From Nocardia sp. CDC159 (GTDB lineage Bacteria; Actinomycetota; Actinomycetes; Mycobacteriales; Mycobacteriaceae), in contig NZ_JAMRXH010000008.1 in assembly GCF_023740735.1 (NCBI RefSeq), forward strand, positions 186,001 through 250,000: a DNA stretch of 64,000 nt. The letters run 5' to 3'. The notes beneath the pieces are model-generated. The model saw nothing but the letters and a program-made list of their open reading frames with translations, was not told the DNA's origin and ran no database searches. Every line of letters starts with the position of its first letter. The stretch's first letter is position 1. The position numbers and the translations under genes are program-made. Of this stretch, positions 1 to 15,000 are shown piece by piece.

Positions 1-3000
1 GGACGCCCCTCGCCCACACCGGCCTGTTCGAGTTCCACCAGCCGCGCCTCGATGTCTCGGACCGCCTGATCGACCCGGTCGAACTCCTCCACCGCTTCGA
101 CCAGTTTGCGAATTCCCCTGCGCCGCAGCGCGACCTCGGCGGGATCCATGCGCTGCTGCACCACCCGCTCCGGGATGTCGAGCGAGCCCGGGATGCGGAT
201 CGTGCGGGACTGGGTCCGCTGGAACAGCTCGAGCACCCTGCGCTCGAATGCCTCTCCGGAAAGCCCTGCCACATCCCGCAATTCGGCGCGCTCGTCGCGT
301 TTGGCGCGCAGGAACTCGCGCTCGCGGGTCAGCTCGTGCCAGCGCTCGACCAACCGCTCGTACTCGGCCTGCGGCGACTCGTCCTGCCGCAGTGCGACGC
401 TCTCCGCTTCCAACCACTCGAGGTGTTCCTCGGCGATCTCCAGCCGCTTCACGACGCGGATCAGCTCGACAACGTGCTCGAGTTGGTCGACGTCCTGCAC
501 CCCGGTCCGCTCGCGCACCTGCTGCAGCGTCTCGCCCAGCCGGTCGGGACGCAATGCCGCCCCGCCGTCGTCCAACCCGATCCCCAGCTCGTCGGCCAGG
601 CCATTGCGCCTGCGCAGCAACGCGTCTCGCTCCCGCAACGCGTCCTGACGCCGCTGGTTGAGATCCTCGAGCAGCTGGTGCACCTGGGACTGCTCGTCGG
701 GGGCCGGGCTGCCGTCGCGCGACTCGTTCGACGGGTCGGACGCGCCCCTGTCACCGGGTGGTGCGGACGGCGGTTTGCGCGGCCCGCCGCCCGCGCCGGA
801 GGCGTCGGCCGACGGCTCGTCGGCCTCGTCCCCGGTCCGCTCGTCCCGGCGGCCGGAGCCGGATGCGGCAGTGCCGGAATCGGATTCGTCGGAGTCGGGT
901 ACGCGCCGGCCGGCACCGCCCGAGCCCGGGTCCTCGGGCTGAGGACGAGGCGCCGATGCCCGCGGCGGCTCCGGCGGGTCTTCGCGGCGCACCACGACGT
1001 TGTCGTTCTCGTCCACACCGATCCGCAGCACGACGACGTTGTCCCAATTCGGCTCGCCGGTGACCCGATCACGGCCCACGATGTCGGCAAGTCCCGGATC
1101 CAGGGCGAGCGCTCGCCGCAGCGTCTCCCGGGGATTAGCATCACCCCACACCGCCACCGCCACCCGGCGCGGCGCTGCCTCGATGATCCCGACCCGGTGC
1201 TCCCCGACCAACACGCGTGCCCCGGCCGACACCAGGGCGTCGTGTTCGATCGCGGCCCTGATCCGCGCGTCGGCGTGGTCCAGGGCATCCTGCGCGGAGC
1301 GGAGCTCCCCGATCGCCGCATCCAGTTCGTCGAAGGCCCGGTGCCGCTGGTCGGCCGCCTCACCTACCGGCATGGTCTGCTCGCGCAGCCGGGTGAGCAG
1401 ACGTTCCAGCTCCGCCAGCCGCTCGGGATTCGGATCGGTCTTCGCCCGCTCCGGCAACGATTCCCGCGACGGACGGTCGCCACGCAGTTGGGCCTCGCGC
1501 TCGAGCCGCTCCACGGCATCCATCGCGTCCCGCAACCGCTGCGCGGCCGCTTCCCGCGCCCGCGCGGCGGCCACCAGTTCGGCCCGGGCGTCCTGCGCCA
1601 CCACCCGGCGATGTTCCTCGACCAGTTCCGCCAGCACCTTCAGGTCGGCGGCCCGCTCGCGCACCTCCGCCCGCAGCTCGGCGTGCACCTCGGCCAGTTC
1701 CTCCGCCGACAGCCGCTCGTGATCCTCGATCACGCCGTCGCGGAAGGCGTCGTACACGCGGATGTACTCGTCGACGAGTTCCTGCAGTTTCTCGCGCATC
1801 TCGGCGTCGACCGCCGCGCGTTCCTCGGCGCTGAGGTCGCGGAACTCCGCACTGGTGCCCTCGCGGAACTCGTCGTAGCGGGCCCGATAGGCGGCCAGTT
1901 CGGCACCACCCGCGTCCACGCCGATGATGCGTGCCCAGTCCCGGTTGACCCCGTGCTCGGCGGGTAGCCCCACGCGGCCGTCCAGCCGGCCGGCGAATTC
2001 CACCAGATCGCCGATGACCTCACGCAGATGGGCGACGGCCGAGTCGTCGCGGATCGGATGTTCGGCACGCGCCGCCTGGCGCACGGCGCCCTCGGGCGGG
2101 CGGCCCGACGGCTCTGCGTCCACGATGGCTCGGGCGAACTCGGTCAGCGGTTCGATCAGACCGTCGACCTCCCCGCGCCGCACAAGCTTGTACAGCGCCT
2201 TCTTCAGCCGCCTCGTGTTGACGGCGGTCGGATCCGGTCGGCGGCGATACTCGTCGTCGTACCGTGCGCCGTACAGGTCACGCGGCTTCAGTCCCAGCTT
2301 GTCGGCCAGCTTGTTACGAGCGATGAGCACCGCGCCGCGATCGGCGTACCGCAATTCGTGCAGGCAGCCGACGAGCGCGTCGACGAGCCGGTTCCGCTGA
2401 TCGCGGGTGAGGGCGGGGTCGACCAGCCGCTCGGCGATATGCCCCGGCGTCGGGTCCAGGGGTCCGGCCAGCTCCGTGAACAGGGCTCGCAGATCGGTGA
2501 AGGCGGTCTCGCTGCGCAACGGCGACCCATCGCCGACCAGACGGGGATCCGCCCGCAACTCCCCGTCCCAGACCCGGCCGCTGGGGTCCATCTCCAGAAG
2601 CGGCCGGGCGAATTCCTCCAGGTGTTCGCGCAGCCGCTCGGCCTGTGGCACGGCGCCGCCGTCGGATTCCCCCGAGCGATTCGCCATCTTCGCGATGGCC
2701 TTCGCCAGTTTCTTCGGGTCGATCCCGTCGGAGTCGGCCGCGCGTTTGCGCAGATCGTCGTCGAACTTCCGCGGATACAGCTCCTCGGGCTCCACGCCCA
2801 ACCGCCGCGCCAACCGGTCGCGCGCGGCATCGATCGCTTCCGAGTCGAGCGTGCGCAACCGAGCGGCGTAATCGGTGAGCGCCGAGACGATCCGATTCCG
2901 GTTCGTCCTGCCCAGCTCGGGATCCGACAGCACGCGCGCCAGGTGCTCGGCGGTCAAGTCCTGGGCCGGGATGTCCAGCCGACGGGCGAGCGCACCGCGC

Positions 3001-6000
3001 GCCAGCGCGATCCCGTTGAAGTCCTCGATGGCCCCGGCACTGCGCACGTAGTCGACCAACGCCTCGATCTGCGCCGCGCGCACCGCATTTCGCAGGCGTT
3101 CGTCGTCGACCAGACCGGATCCCGACCGCGCCAGCAGATCGTTCGCATCGAGACCGAGCTTCTCGGCCAGCTCCCGCACCCGGCTTTCGAGTTGGTCGCG
3201 GGGCCGCGACTGGTCCGGCGCCGGTCGCGCCGCGTCCGGACCGTCCGGCGGCACGGAGGCCGCGGGGTCGTCGGCGGTCTGCTGCACCGGGCGCCACGGG
3301 CCGTCACCCTCGCGCACGAGGGTCACCCGGATCGGGCGGCCGTCGAGCTCGCCGTCGAAGAACCGTGCCTGCGGCGCCTCGAGTCGGCCGATCCGGACCG
3401 AGCCGTCCGGATCCACCCAGCCGATGCGGTAGTCGACCACGAGGTCGCCGCGATTGAGCGCGGCGGCCTGTTCGGGATGGTTCGCCAGCGCCCGGGCCAG
3501 TACCTCGTCGTGGTTCAACCCCGAGTCGAGGACGACCAGCCGATTCGGGTCGCCGTCCACGCGCCAGACGCCCGGTTCGAGCCTGCGACCGCCCAGACCG
3601 CGCTGGAGCCATTCGGTGGCGGCCAGATCGATCAGCGACTCACCGGTTTCGCGGTAGCGGTCGTCGACCGTCCGGAAATCCTCGGCCAGCTCCCGCAGCC
3701 GTGCCAGCGCCTGCATTCGGGTCTCGGTGCCCTCGCGCAGACCCTCGATGGTCTCGACCAGGCGGGCGGGATCCCGCGAAATATCGTCCGGGATCAAATC
3801 TTCCCAGGTGGCACGCTGCTCGCGAATCTGTTCCCGGCGCAACGCCTCCTCGAAGAAGACGCGCAACTCGGATTGGTTGAGCCGACCCTCGTCGTCGAAC
3901 AGCCTGCTCCAGTGCGGCGGCGGTGAGGCGGTCTTGTTCTTGATGCCGGCCCAGGTGAGCAGCGCGGCGTCGCCGCCCTCCGCGCGCACCAGTTCCTGCA
4001 GCAGCCGGCCCATCGGGTCGTTCTGCCCCGAGTCGATCTCCCGGCTGTAGGGAATGAGCGCGTCCGCGGCGTTGTACCACCGGGTCGCACCGAGCAGACC
4101 TTCGACGGCGGCGGCCCGCCGCGCGATCTGGTACTCCAGGTGCTCGATCGCGCGCTGGACCGATCCGGGGGTCAGGTCCGGCAGCTCGAGGTTGTAGGCG
4201 CGGGCCAGCGCGGTGATCGCCTCGCCCAGCTCCACCCGCTGGTCCTGTAGCGCGTCGACCTCGTTCAGCCAGTCCATCAGCACGTCGCGCTCGGCGTCGT
4301 CCGGCCGGTACCGCTCGCCGCCCTCGGGGCGCGCCGCCGGCTCGGGCAACTCGGGACGCTCGTCCGGGCGCAGCGGTGCCGGTGATTCGTCGTCGCGACG
4401 GTTGAGCCGGGCGCGGTGCTCCTCGGTCAGTCCGACCTGTTCGAGCAGTCTCGGGTCGGCCTGCTCGTTCCAGTACTCGTATTCGCTGCCGTCGGGTCGA
4501 CGCGGCGGCGGCAGTTCGTTCTCCTGCTGTCGGCGCAGCAGGAAGTTGGCGAGTTGCTCTCGGTTCTGCCAGAACGTGAGCACCTCGACGACGAGACCGA
4601 TCGGCAGCTTGCGCACCACCTCGCCGGCGGTGCCGAGCCCGTCGACGAGGTCGAAGCCGACACCGGGCGCGAGCGGATGCGGGGCATGCGGCTGCGGAGC
4701 GTGCGGCTGGGCCGACGCACCGGGAGCGGGACTCTGATCGGCGTGTGGTTGCGGCAGGGCCGACATCGACCCCGACGGTGCGGGCGGGGTTTCCTGCGCG
4801 GGTGGTTTGACGAACTGCTCCCACTTCCGGCGCAGCCACGACTTCTTGGGCTCGGTCTCGTCCGGATCCTCCGGTGTCTCGTCCGGACGCGCCGGCGGAG
4901 CCTCCTCCGTGACGCGCCAGCCACCCTCGCCGTCGGGCTCGGCCCGCAACCGCACCAGGTCCCGACCGACCTCGAGGACGAGTCGATGGGTGCCGGGCGG
5001 CCCCAGCTCCCGGTTCTCGGCCGTCATCGCGGCGAGGTCGGCCAAATCCGTGGCCTCACGAAGGATGTCGGCACGCCGTTCGGCGAGAGCACGCGCCGCC
5101 GCCTCCGGGGTGGCGAGATCGGCCGGGTCCATGCCGATCAGCCGCGCCCAGCCGTCGCGGGCGGTCTCGATCCGGCCCCGTTGCAGCGGATCGGTCACCC
5201 CGTGGGGCCGCTCGAGAAGGCCGGCCAGCGCCTCGGCGGCGCCGGCGCGCAACGCGTTTCGATACCGCAGCTCCTGCAGGATACGAGTGCGATCGTCACC
5301 GGTCAGATCGTCGGCGCGCAGGCCGAGCCGACGCAGCAGCCGTTCGCGCACCTGTTCCTCGGCCACCGGACGAGGCGGTGGCGCGGGTTGCTGTTCGGAC
5401 CGGACCGCGGGTTGGTCGGGGCGAGGCCCACCACCGGCCGAGCTCCGGTCGGCTCCGAAACGGTGGAACTCGGTGCCGTCCGATTCGTCGGGCCGCAGCG
5501 GCCCCAGGTCGTCCGGATACCGCATCGGGCGCGGTTGCTCGTCGGCGCCGTCGCCGAAGAAGCCGCGGGCGCGGGCGATCTCGGCGAGTTCCCGCAAGGC
5601 GGCCAGCGGATCGGGATGGTTGGCGAGCGCATCGTCCAGCCGCAGGGCGGCGATCAGGCGACCGGCGTACTCACGGTCGGCGTCGCTGCGCTGCCGCGCG
5701 GAATCGTCACGATGCGCGGCGGCGTGATCGGTCAGGAATCTGCGCACCTCGTCCAGCGGGCGCCTGGCGGCGCGCTGTTCCGGGCTCTGGTCGTCGGGCC
5801 GGCGGGCCTGGCCGATCCCCGCTTCCGCCGGAGCGCTCTCCCGGGCCGCGCGCGCCTCCTGAGCCAGACGGTCGCGGGTCGGATCGTCCACTCGGTCGAC
5901 CGCCCGACCGTCTCGATCGAACACGATCGCCTCGGTGCTGCGCACATCCCGCGACAGTCGCGACAGGTCCGCGTGGGCCTCCCCCGCGGCGAGATCGCGC

Positions 6001-9000
6001 ACGACGATCCGGCCGTCCTCGTTCACCAGCAGGTAGGCGTGCCCACCCACGCCGTAGCGATCGGTCGGCCCCCGGTACATGTCGACCACCAGGGCCGCGG
6101 ACCCCTCCCCCAGACCTCGCAGCCGCGCCGCGATCGCCTCGTGATCGTCGAACTCACGCAACCGCCCGCCCGCGGCGGCGACCAGCTCCGCACGGCTCAT
6201 CCCGTCGAAGCCGATCTCCCGATCCGGCAACCGGATTCCCGACCCGTCGCCGAACATCCGGAGCAACTCCCGCAGCGACAGCTCACCACAGCGACCCCGG
6301 TTCACCGCGTCGAGCAGGGCGGCGGCCTCGGCCTCCCGCAACGCTTCCCACACCGGGTCCGGGGCCCGCAGCTTGGCCGAGCGCGCGTCGTCGGGGCGTG
6401 AACCGTCGCCGGGGTCGGGGCGCTGCCGCGTGCCCTCCTCGGGCTCCGCCGCGTTGGCGGCCTCCCATGCGCGGCGATAGAACTCTTCGTGCGAAATCCC
6501 TTGCGGCGCATGATCTTCGATCTCACTCCGCAACGCGGTCATCGCCGCGTCGTTGGCGATACGATCCAGCACCGGCGCGAGGGCGTCCGGTATCGGCTCG
6601 TCGGCGAGCCCGGCGTTGCGCCTGGCCTCGGCCCGCGCCTCGTAGAAGGTCTCCGTATAGGCACGGGTGCCCACCGGCTCGGGAACGTCGTGCCCGGCAG
6701 CCCGAAGTTGCAGCGCCGCGACGATTTCCAGCGCGTGTGCCCGGGTCTCCTCGTCCAGCATCCGCGAGACGTAGGTATCGCGATCCAGCGTGGTCAGCTC
6801 CCGGGCGCTGCCGCTCGCCTCCCGTGCCCGCGCCACTTCCACATGGATGGCGTGGTGCACGAGGGCGGCCATGTGCTCGGCATCGGACATCCCGACATCG
6901 AGCACCAACCGGTTCCGGTACGGCTGATAGCCCTGCTCGTGCGGGTTGGCGGTGGGGACGATGTCCACGCCGCGCAAGACGCCCGTGGCCCACTCGCCCA
7001 CGGGGGTCCGCGCCAGGGCCTCGGTGATACCTCGCAGGCGCTGAGCCGCGGCCGATGCCGCCAGGTCGATCGGGAAGGCGCCCTGCTGCCGCGGGAGCGG
7101 CTCGGCCGGCTCGGCCACGGTTTCGCGGTCGATTCGGCCGATGCCGTCCACGGTGACGTCGACATACTCGACATGGTCCGGGCCGAGGTAGTCCACCTCG
7201 TCGGCGATCTCCACGCGCCGCAGCAGCTCGTGGTGGTCACCGCGGGCGGCCGGGATGATCAACCGCTCCGGCGGGCCGGGGACGAGCACCGCGCGATCGT
7301 CCACCAGCTCCGCGTCGGGGTGGTCGCGCAGCAGCGCCTCGAGGACTTCGCGGACGGCAATGCTGTTCACCGCGTCGTTGGCGAAATACAGCCTCGCCCT
7401 GCGGTTTTCGAAATCCACCCGCTGGTCGGCCAGCTCGCGCAACTCGTGCTGCGTGCGCCGCAGTTCGGCGCGGCGCTCCGGTGCGGTCGCCGGATCGGAC
7501 AGCTCGGCGTCCAGCTCGGCGATCCGCTGTGCCACCTCCTGCCGGAGCGTCAGGTGGTCCTGGGCGGAGTCGATGTCGTGGCGCTCGGCTCGGGCGTCGA
7601 TCTCCTCGGCGAGGGCGCGCAATCGCAGGCTCTCGGCGTGCCGGTGCAATGCCTCCACCCGCAGCCGCTCGGCGACGTGCGGATCCTCGGGCCGCAGCGC
7701 CGATCCGGAATCGGCTTCCGGGTCGGCGTGCGCGTCGTCCCAGATCTCGCCGGCGCGCTGGACGTAGGTCTTTCCCTCCAGATCCGGATACAGTTCGACG
7801 ATGTCGCGAACGGCGCGCTCCGCCTCCGCCTCGGCCTGCCTGCGCACCTGCGCCGGGCGCAACGCCGGGTCCTCGCTCAGATACTCCAGGGCGCGCTCGT
7901 ACCGTGCGCTGTAGGCCCGCTCCACATCGGCCGGCACGGTCCTGGCGTCGTAGCCGAGCGCCTTCAGCTCGCGAGCGAGCTTCGCCTCGCGAACGAAGCA
8001 GTCGACCTCCTCGTCGATCATGGCGCTGATGAACTCGTCGCGAGCCATCGTCATGATCCGGTCGTCCACCAGGGCCGTTCGGCCCTCCAGGAAGTACTCA
8101 CCGTGAACGGCCTCGTGCGCGAGCGCCAGCGCCAGCGCCAGATGGTCCCGACCGGAGGTGTAGACGGTGGCGGTCAGGTCGGCCGCGCTGAACTCCCCGT
8201 GCAGGCCGGGTGATCCCGACTCCAGGCTTTCGCGCATCAGACCGCCGTCGAGCACCCGCAGCATCTCGCTGCCGGTCTCGGTCTGCGACAACAGATCACG
8301 CAGCTGATCGGAAACCGGATCCAGCGACCGCCCGATTCGCCCCGGACCCGGATCGTAGCTGTCGGGCTCGGGGCGCGCTTGGGCCTCGAGCCCACCCAGA
8401 CGCTCCATCACCAGGTCGTGCCACTGCGCACGGCCCCGGGCCTCGAACTCCGGTCGCAGGGCTTGCAACCGCGCCCGCAGTTCACCCAGCTGGGAACGGC
8501 TCAGATCGTGGTCGACGAACTCGACGCCACCGTCCTCGCGCACGCGCGCGAAGCGTTCGGCGAACTCGCTCACCGTCTCTCGGGTGAGTCGCCCGGAGTC
8601 GAACGCGCGGTGGCCGAGGCTGCCGATGATCCGGCCGTCCGAATCGAACACCCAGCGCTCGGACTGCCGCGCGGGCGCACCGACCAGCACATCGTGCAGA
8701 CCTATGCTGCGCGCCGTCCAGTCGTCCTCGTGCAACTCGCGGATCGCGGCCGGGGCCAGCCGCTCCAGGAACACGACGTTCGCGTCGGCGAAGGTCTCCG
8801 AGATGTCACGTCCGAACACGCGGCCCACCAGGGAGGACAGCACCGCGGCGTCGACGAGACGGCTCTCGCGCAGGGTGACGCCGATCAGGCCGGTGTCGTT
8901 GGAGTAGCCGATCGCGAGGAGTTGCTCTACGCCGGTGGGCACGTCACGCCCCGGGCCGTCGAGGATCTCCACGGACCGCACGCTGGCCCGCTGCGCGACC

Positions 9001-12000
9001 TGCACCCTTTCCGCGAAGGTCTGGATGGCGTGGGTCTTGTCCCAGGCGGCGCCGTAGATTTCCGCGTACGTCCGGCCGTGCGGGGTGTGCTCTTCGATCA
9101 GCGGTCGCAACGCCGCCATCCCCGCCGCGAAACCGATGTCGTCCCAGTCGGATTCGGGAGCACCCCGGCGTTTCGCTGCCTCGACCGCGGCGTCGAGGGC
9201 ACTCTTGAAAACCCGCTCGCCCAATAGATCCGGGACTTCGAACCCGACCCGGCGGAGTTCGTCCACGGCGCGGATTTCCCTCGCGTGCGCGCGCGTCTCC
9301 TCACCGACCATCAGGTCGATGTAGTCCGCCCGCGCCATGGCTATCCGATCCTGCGTCCCGCCCGGCGTCTCGAGCCCGCGCGCGACCTCCACATGGATCA
9401 CGTGGTGCACCAGCGCGGCCGCGTATTCGCCGTCGGACAGCCCCGCGTCCAGCACCAACCGGTTGCGCACCGGCTGGTACCCCTGCTCGCCGGGATCAGC
9501 GGTGTGGACGATCCGTACGTCATGCTCCGAGAGCACCCGATCGACCCACCCACCGATCGTCGTCGCCTCCAGCCGCGCCCGGATCAGCGCCACCCGCTCG
9601 TCGGCCGCCGCCGCGGCCAGATTGCGCGGCGTCACCTCCGGCGTTCGTGGGATCGGCGTGCCGATCTCGGTGGTCCTCGTCGGGAAGACTTTGCCCCCGG
9701 TATCCACCTGGACGCTGAGGAATTCGACCCGATCGGCGCCCAACCTCGCGATTTCCCCGGCCACCCGAGGATCCGACAGCACCGGTCGATGCTCACCCGC
9801 CATCGCCGCGACGATCAACCGTTCCGGCGATCCCGGGACCAGCACCGCCTGATCGCCGACGCGCGTGGCGCCCGGATGGTCGCGCAGCAACGTGACAAGC
9901 ACGTCGCCGACGGCCAAGGCGTGCAACGTCTCGCGATGGTGGTCCAGACGCGCATCGAGGTTCTGCCGCTCGTCCAGCAGATCCGACAGCTCGCGCAGCC
10001 GATGCTGGTCGCGCCGCAGCTGTGCCAGTTCCTGCGGGGCGGTGGCGCGGTCGGACAGCTTCTCGTCCACCGCGGCGAGCCGGCGCGCGACGGGGTCACG
10101 CAGCTCGGCGTCGACGAAGCCGCGTTGGATACCGAGCTCGTCGGTGAGTTCCCGCAGTCGTCCGTAGGAGTCCTCCGACTCCCGGATGTCATGTCGCCAG
10201 CGCAGCGCGCCCTCGCGCAACTGCTGCGCCACCTCCGGTCGGGTCGGCCGATAGCCGTCGCCGACGGTGCCGTGGCGGTTCGAGCGCTCCCACCCCTCGT
10301 CGTAATAGGTGTGGTAGGAGGTCGTACCGTCGCGCCAGACGGTATGTTCGAGAGTGTCGCGAGCCGCCCGCCACGCCGCGGCCTCCGCTCGGGAAACGAC
10401 CTCCTCCGGCGACAGCGCGGGGTCGGCGCGCAGCCGGTCGGCCTCGGTTCGGTAGCGCTCGGTGAACGCCGTTTCGAACGGCGTGCGCGGCGCGGGGTAG
10501 CCGAGGTCGCGCAGTTCCTGCGCGAAGCGCATCTCCAGGTGGAAACACGCTGCCTCCTCGTCGACCATGGCGCGTATGTACGCATCCTTGGTCATCGCCC
10601 TGGGGTCGGCGGTGCGACCGTCGACGAAGCGGGTGGCGTGCACCAGCTCGTGCACCATCGTCATCGCCTGTTGCAGATGACTGTTACCGGCGGTGAACAC
10701 GACGGCGACATGGTCCAGCGGGCGGAATTCCCCGTTGAGACTGCGCTCCTCGCTCACCAACTCGAACCGATCGCGGATGGGCATGCGATCCAGCTCCCCG
10801 AGCATGCGTCGCCCGGTCTCGGTCTGGCGCACCAGTTCTCGAACCTGGTCCGGATAGGCGTCCAACGACCGACCGACGCCCTCCCACACCGGCAGTCCCA
10901 GCTGTCGGTGGGCTTGCTGCGCCAACCGATCCCGCGTGGTGTCGTCGACCCGATCGACGGCCCCACCCTCGCGGTCGAACAGGATGGCCTCGGTACTGCG
11001 CACATCGCGCGCCAGCCGCGACAGATCACCGTGCTCGGCTCCGGTGGCCGGATCCCGCACGACGATGCGGCCGCCCTCGTTCACCAGTAGATAGGCGTGA
11101 CCGCCGACGCCGTGCCGGTCGGCCGGACCGCGGTACATATCGACCACCAGCGCGGCCGATCCGTCCCCCGATTGCCGCAACCGCTCCGCGATCGCCGCGT
11201 GATCGGGGAATTCCCGCAACCGGCCGCCGGCCGCTGCGACCAACTCACCGCGCGACATGCCCTCGACGCCGATCGTCCGCTCCGGCAGGCGAATCCCGGA
11301 TTCTTCGCCGAAGATCCGCAACAGCTCACGCAACGCGAGCTCACCACAGCGCCCCCGGGCATCCGGCGGGGTCGCCTCGTCGCCGCCGCGTACGGGAGTC
11401 TCGAGCCGAGCGCCGGGCTCCGCCGTGCGGGAGCCGTCATCGGCCGCCGCCTCGGGCGCTCTCCTGCCCGTTCCGTCGGAGAGGCCGCGAGCGTCGTCCC
11501 ACGCCTTGCTTCGGTGCGGCTCCCCGGGTTCGCCCAGCGCATCGGCGTGGGTCCGGGCCGCGGTCAGGCCCGAATCCCCGAAAGTCTGCTCGCGCGGGGG
11601 CGCCGGGAACGGCGGCGCGGGCGGCTGTCGGCCGTCGTCGCGGCGACGCAGCGACCGGGTCGGGGGGTCGTCCTCGCCGTCGCCGGGCCGCTCCGGCGCC
11701 GACCCGTCGCGCGCGACCGAGCCGTCGCCGTGCGCCACGCCACCGCGGCGAATCGCCCGCGTCGGTGTCTCCTCGGCGTCCGGCCGCGGCTGGGCGCCGG
11801 GCCGCCGGGTCGGCCGGGTGGGCGGATCCTCCAGATCGTCGGAATCGTCTCGGCGCGAAGTGGTTTCGATCTGTTGACGCTCCTGCGCATCACGTCGCCG
11901 GGTCGGCCGCGTCGGCGGATCCTCCAGATCGTCGGAATCGTCTCGGCGCCTGGCCGATTCGTCGCCGGGGGCGGGTTCGGGGCGGGCGTGGGCCTCGATC

Positions 12001-15000
12001 TCCGCAAGGCGGCGCAACACCAGATCGTGCCAGGACGCTCGGCCGGCGTTCTCGAACTCGCGCCGCACTGCTTGCACCCGCTCGCGCACCCACTCGAGCT
12101 GCGCCCTGGTCATGTCGTGATCGACGAAGGTGACCCCACCATCGTCGCGCACGCGCAGGAACCGCTGCGCGAATCGGCTGACCGTCTCCCGCGTGAGGTT
12201 CTGCGCTTCGAACGCCCGCTGGTGGTTGCTCCAGGCCACGCCGGACTCGATCACCAGCCGATCGCGCTGCCCGCCCGGAAGTCCGGTCAGCGCATCGTGC
12301 AGAGCGATACCGCCGGAGCCGAATCCCTCCCGACCGAGCTCGTGCGGAAGTGCGCCCCCCGGCTTCTCCATGTACACCACGTTGCCGTCGACGACGACAC
12401 GCGGCAGCGGTACACCGAGCGCTCGCCCGAGCTCCGACGACAGCATCTCGGCCTGCGCGTAGCGCTCGTTGAGCAAGGTCTTGCGAATGAACTGCGCGTT
12501 GTCGTTGAAGGTGACCAGCTCGACCTTCCGCACCCCGGGCACTTTCGCGTTCGCACCGAGGACCTGCGCCGAGCGCTCGCCGGTCAGCCGCGCGGCCTGC
12601 ACCTGCTCGAGGAACGGCCGAATCCCGTGCGCGGCATCCCATGCCCTGCCGTAGAAATCGCGATACGACTCGCCGTGGGGTGCGTACCGTTCGACCTCCG
12701 GTCGCAATGCCACCAGTCCGGCCTGGTTGGCCAGTCGATCCAGCACCGGTACCAACCGATTCGGCACCGGCCCACCCGCCAGGCCCATGTTCTCGACCAG
12801 CGCCGCCCGCGCGCGGTAGTACGCCTCGGTATAGGCGCGCGTTCCCACCGGTTCGGCGATCTCGTGACCGGCGGCCCGAAGCTGCAGGGCGGCCAGGATT
12901 TCCATCGCGTGCGCGCGAGTCTCCTCGCCGATCTTGCGGTTGATGTACGCCTCACGGTTCAGCGTCTGCAGCTCGCGCAGGCCCTCGACGGTCTGCCGGC
13001 CCTTCTCCAGCTCCGCGTGGATGGCGTGATGCACCAGCTCGCCCATGTGCTGTTCGTCGGACATCCCGGCATCGAGCACCAACCGGTTCCGCGACGGCCG
13101 GTAGCCCGCCTCGACCGGATCGGCGGTGTGCGTGATCTCCACGTCGCGCAGCACGCCGAGGGCCCACCGACCCACCTCGGTGTTGCCCAGTTCGGCCCGC
13201 ACGAGGTCCATGCGCCGGCGAGTCGACGTCTCGGCGAGGTGCAACGGCGTCGCCGACGGCGGCGTGCTCGGTGCGGCCAGGCCCGGCGGGGTCCACACGT
13301 GGATCTCGCCGTGCGGCTGCACCTTGACGGCGCGGTACTCGACGTCGGCGGCCTGTCGAGCCGCGACCACTCGGGGATCGGCCAGGACCGCGTGGTGCTC
13401 CCCCGGGGCCGCCACGATCACCAAACGCTTCGGCGAGCCGGACAACAGCACCGCGTTGTCGGAGATGCGCTGGGCCCCCGGCTCGTCGCGCAGCATGCGA
13501 GCGACGACGTCGCCGACCACGACGTCGTGCATCGCCCGGACCCGATCCCACCGAATTCGGATGTCGTTGGCATCGCGTTCGTCCGCCAGATCCGACAGCT
13601 CGCGCAACCGATGCTGTTCCCGGCGCAGTTCGACCGCCCGCTCCCGAGCCGCGCCCGCCAGCTCCGCGTCCAATTCGGTGATTCTGCGAGTGACCTGGTC
13701 GCGGATGCTGGGGGTATCGCCGACCGTGATCCCCAGCTCCGTCGCCACGCGCGCGAGTCTGCGGTTCAGATCGTTCGCCTGCACGATGTCGTTGTCGCGG
13801 TGCAGTGCGGCCTCGCGCATCCGGTGGGCGCCTTCGGGAGTCGGCTCGTAGCGCCGCGGGTGGGGCGCGGGGGCGGGCTGAGCCGGATGCGGTGGCGGTG
13901 CGGTCTGCGCCTGCTGCGCGGCGTGCGCCGCCGCGCGGTCCCAGGCGTCGCCGTAGTACTTGCCGTAGGAGCTGCCGTCGCGCCACGGGAAGGTCTTGGT
14001 CTCCTGGCGGGCCGCCTGCAGCGCCGACTCGTGGGCCTGCTGGTGGATCTGCTCCCGGGTGAGCGCCGGGTCCGCGCTGCGGGCTGCGACCGCCTGCTGG
14101 TACGCCCGTTCGTAAGCCGTTTCCGTCGAGGAGCGAGCGACCTCGAACCCGCGCGCGCGAAGTTCCCGCGCCAACTCGGCCTGCTTCAGGAAACATGCGG
14201 TTTCCTCGGCGACCATGGCATCGATGTACGCCTCGCGCGACATCGATAGGGGCCGGTGGTTGACCGACCGGTTCTCGACGAAGTATTGCGCGTGGACCAG
14301 CTCGTGCAGCAGGGCAACGGCCTGAGCGGAGTGGTCGTGTCCCGAGGTGAATACCGTCACGGCGTGCTGATGCGCCACCCACTCGCCACCGCGATGGCCG
14401 TCTCTCGCCATCAACCTGAAGTGTTCGTGGACCGGCATCTGCTCCAGCGCCTCGAGCGCCCGGCGACCGGTTTCGGTGCTGCGCAACAGTTCCCGCACCT
14501 GATCCGGATACGCGTCCAACGACCGGCCGACGCCCTCCCATACCGGACGCCCCAGCTCCTCGGCGGCCTCGCGCACCAGCCGATCCCGGGTCCGCTCGTC
14601 CACGGGGTCCAACGCACGACCGTCACGGTCGAACACGACCGCCTCGGTACTGCGCACGTCCCGGTGCAACCGCGACAGGTCGGTGTGCTCCGCGCCGGAC
14701 GACGGATCCCGCACCACGATGCGCCCGCCCTCGTTCACCAGCAGGTACGCGTGACCACCCACCCCGTTGCGGTCTCGTGGGCCGTGATACATGTCGACCA
14801 CCAGCGCCGCGGACCCGTTCCCCAGCTCCCGCAACCGATTCGCGATCGCCTCGTGGCCACCGAACTCGTGCAGGCGCCCGCCGACCGCTGCCACCAGCTC
14901 CGCTCGCGACATTCCCTCGACGCCGATCGGCCGCTCGGGCAGGCGGATACCCGACTCCTCGCCGAACAGCCGCAACAGTTCGCGCAGCGACAACTCGCCA

